Positions 6,243 through 7,531 of a DNA stretch of 7,531 nucleotides are shown in pieces. This DNA is from Akkermansia muciniphila (GTDB lineage: Bacteria; Pseudomonadota; Gammaproteobacteria; Burkholderiales; Burkholderiaceae_C), in assembly GCA_943327015.2 (NCBI GenBank), contig CALPVM020000108.1, positions 1 to 7,531 of the forward strand. Reading direction: 5' to 3'. The notes below the pieces were generated by a model that saw nothing but the letters and a program-made list of their open reading frames with translations, did not search any database and had not been told where the DNA came from. A program made the position numbers and the translations under genes. Numbering within the stretch: position 1 is the stretch's first letter; each line of letters starts with the position of its first letter.

Positions 6243-7328
6243 ATGAGCGACAACCCCTCATTTACCGGCACCCGCCCTGTTTCTGACAAGCATGCGTTTG
6301 ACACCGTAGCTTTAACCCTTTGGCTGGAAAAAAATCTGGCTGGTTTTGCAGGCCCCATTAACGTGGCCATGTTCAAAGGCGGTCAATCTAACCCTACTTA
6401 TCTTTTAAACACCCCCAGCAAAAGCTATGTGATGCGCGCAAAGCCCGGTCCGGTAAGCAAGCTGCTACCCTCGGCACATGCGATTGAGCGTGAATTTGCT
6501 GTGATGCAAGGCTTGCAAGGCACTGACGTGCCTGTACCTGCCATGTATTGCCTGTGTGAAGACGAAGCAGTGATTGGGCGCGCCTTTTACGTTATGGAAT
6601 ATAAGTTGGGTCGGGTCATGTGGGATCCTTCTTTGCCAGAGGCTACACCGGAGCAGCGCCGAGCCATTTTTGATGAAATGAACCGCGTGATTGCTGCCCT
6701 GCACACCGTGCCGTTTGCAGAACGGGGTCTGAGTAACTATGGCAAGCCGGGCAATTATTTTGAGCGCCAGATTGGCCGCTGGAGTAAGCAATACACCGCA
6801 TCCATTACCCAGCCCATTCCTGAAATGGATAAGCTGATGGAGTGGCTGCCCCGCAACATCCCGCCCTTGGCAAAAGATGACAGCTTGACGAGCATTGTGC
6901 ATGGTGACTACCGCCTAGACAACCTCATGTTTGATGCACAAGAACCCAAGGTAATAGCTGTGCTGGACTGGGAGCTTTCCACCCTAGGACACCCACTGGC
7001 TGACTTTAGCTACCACTGCATGAGCTGGCATATACCACCCGGAGATTTTCGTGGAATCGGTGGACTGGATCTTCCAGCACTGGGCATACCTACCGAAGAT
7101 GAATACATTGCCATGTACTGCGAGCGCACAGGCAAATTTAAGCCGGAGCAGCTTAAGAGCGAATGGAATTTTTACATGGCCTACAACATGTTCCGCATTG
7201 CGGCTATTTTGCAAGGCATAGCCAAGCGGGTAGAAGCCGGCACAGCCTCTAGCGCGCAAGCGGTAAGTTCTGCCGCAGGCGCCAAACCGCTAGCACGCCT
7301 AGCATGGCAATTTGCTAACAAAAGCTGA
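6243..7328 (+). CDS. Phosphotransferase family protein (APH fold, ACAD10/11 kinase-domain type)
   Basis: An aminoglycoside-phosphotransferase-like kinase of 361 residues. FKGGQSNPTYLL at 44-55 forms the nucleotide loop, and YVMRAKP at 62-68 supplies the likely ATP-binding Lys67. The catalytic loop HGDYRLDNLMF (220-230) gives Asp222 as base and Asn227 as metal ligand, and VLDWELSTLGHPLADFSY (240-257) supplies the metal-binding Asp242. These are the signatures of the group fused to acyl-CoA dehydrogenase in animal ACAD10/ACAD11, which in bacteria is usually a separate gene next to one. In ACAD11-type pathways the kinase phosphorylates the hydroxyl of a 4-hydroxyacyl-CoA so that the dehydrogenase partner can process it; that role here is inferred from context. 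It is not expected to give antibiotic resistance. The ribosome site is weak (AGAG at 6233-6236). An acyl-CoA dehydrogenase gene starts 27 bases after its stop. Confidence 0.93.
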   Translation: MSDNPSFTGTRPVSDKHAFDTVALTLWLEKNLAGFAGPINVAMFKGGQSNPTYLLNTPSKSYVMRAKPGPVSKLLPSAHAIEREFAVMQGLQGTDVPVPAMYCLCEDEAVIGRAFYVMEYKLGRVMWDPSLPEATPEQRRAIFDEMNRVIAALHTVPFAERGLSNYGKPGNYFERQIGRWSKQYTASITQPIPEMDKLMEWLPRNIPPLAKDDSLTSIVHGDYRLDNLMFDAQEPKVIAVLDWELSTLGHPLADFSYHCMSWHIPPGDFRGIGGLDLPALGIPTEDEYIAMYCERTGKFKPEQLKSEWNFYMAYNMFRIAAILQGIAKRVEAGTASSAQAVSSAAGAKPLARLAWQFANKS

Positions 7329-7355
7329 TACCGATATTTTCTGATTGGAATACCT

Positions 7356-7531
7356 ATGGACTTTGACTACTCCCCCAAAACTAAAGAACTGCAGTCCCGT
7401 CTGCAAGAATTTATGGACGCGCACATCTACCCTGCTGAGTCTGCGTACATGGCTGAAATTGCAGACAATACGCAACAAGGAAAACGCTGGACGCCGCTGA
7501 AAACCATTGAAGATTTAAAACCTAAAGCGCA
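7356..7531 (+). CDS. Acyl-CoA dehydrogenase, N-terminal fragment cut by window edge
   Basis: Fifty-eight codons are visible from ATG at 7356 and run off the right edge without a stop. The start, MDFDYSPKTKELQSRLQEFM then DAHIYPAE and TIEDLKPKA, is the characteristic N-terminal helix pair of the acyl-CoA dehydrogenases that accompany ACAD10/11-type phosphotransferases. The flavin and active-site regions lie outside the window. TTGGAA at 7345-7350, five bases upstream, gives an acceptable ribosome site. The 27-base gap to the phosphotransferase supports one transcript. The enzyme would oxidise or process an acyl-CoA in the cytoplasm with FAD as cofactor. Confidence 0.9.
   Translation, partial: MDFDYSPKTKELQSRLQEFMDAHIYPAESAYMAEIADNTQQGKRWTPLKTIEDLKPKA

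Noticed and set aside
6465..6902. A 145-codon minus-strand frame opposite the phosphotransferase gene
   Set aside because: Composition is rich in His, Cys and Arg as typical for antisense frames; the opposite strand carries a complete, motif-bearing kinase.
6243..7328. Aminoglycoside resistance kinase
   Set aside because: The catalytic motifs are shared, but LDWELSTLGHPLADFSY and the adjoining acyl-CoA dehydrogenase point to the ACAD10/11-type metabolic group.

Overview
The window looks like a chromosomal segment of a betaproteobacterium, most likely of the Burkholderiales. The reasons are the LexA type, a D-2-hydroxyacid dehydrogenase and a phosphotransferase/acyl-CoA dehydrogenase pair of the kind common there, and a FimV-like membrane protein. 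Base composition is moderate (45% G+C in a counted stretch near 2650), so a low-GC member such as a Limnobacter- or Polynucleobacter-like organism is possible. This placement is from recognition only. There are no RNA genes, insertion sequences, CRISPR arrays or phage genes, and no gene-free stretch longer than 190 bases.

Left part (1-3201). A cytoplasmic L-asparaginase gene runs off the left edge on the minus strand. A 108-base spacer separates it from lexA on the plus strand. The spacer holds two tandem CTG-N10-CAG SOS boxes directly upstream of lexA, so LexA almost certainly represses itself from here. Behind lexA come a 107-residue protein of unknown function and a D-2-hydroxyacid dehydrogenase. 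I see no terminator until a strong hairpin plus T-run that overlaps the dehydrogenase stop codon. The three genes may therefore form one SOS-controlled transcript.

Middle part (3209-5501). A 700-codon minus-strand gene converges on the dehydrogenase. It encodes a single-span inner-membrane protein with a periplasmic N-terminal domain, a coiled coil, a TPR-like cytoplasmic part and acidic tails. The architecture is FimV-like but without a recognisable LysM domain. Its 190-base upstream region is shared with a divergent regulator gene and contains a 12-base perfect palindrome with TATAGT on both strands.

Right part (5502-7531). A Crp/Fnr-type regulator is followed after 21 bases by an ACAD10/11-type aminoglycoside-phosphotransferase-fold kinase, and after 27 more bases by the start of an acyl-CoA dehydrogenase that runs off the right edge. 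This looks like an operon for breakdown of an unusual acyl substrate, probably a hydroxy fatty acid, with its own regulator in front.

Most of the window is ordinary chromosome. The points most worth following are the unknown gene tied to lexA, the possible read-through of SOS control into the dehydrogenase, and the FimV-like protein.
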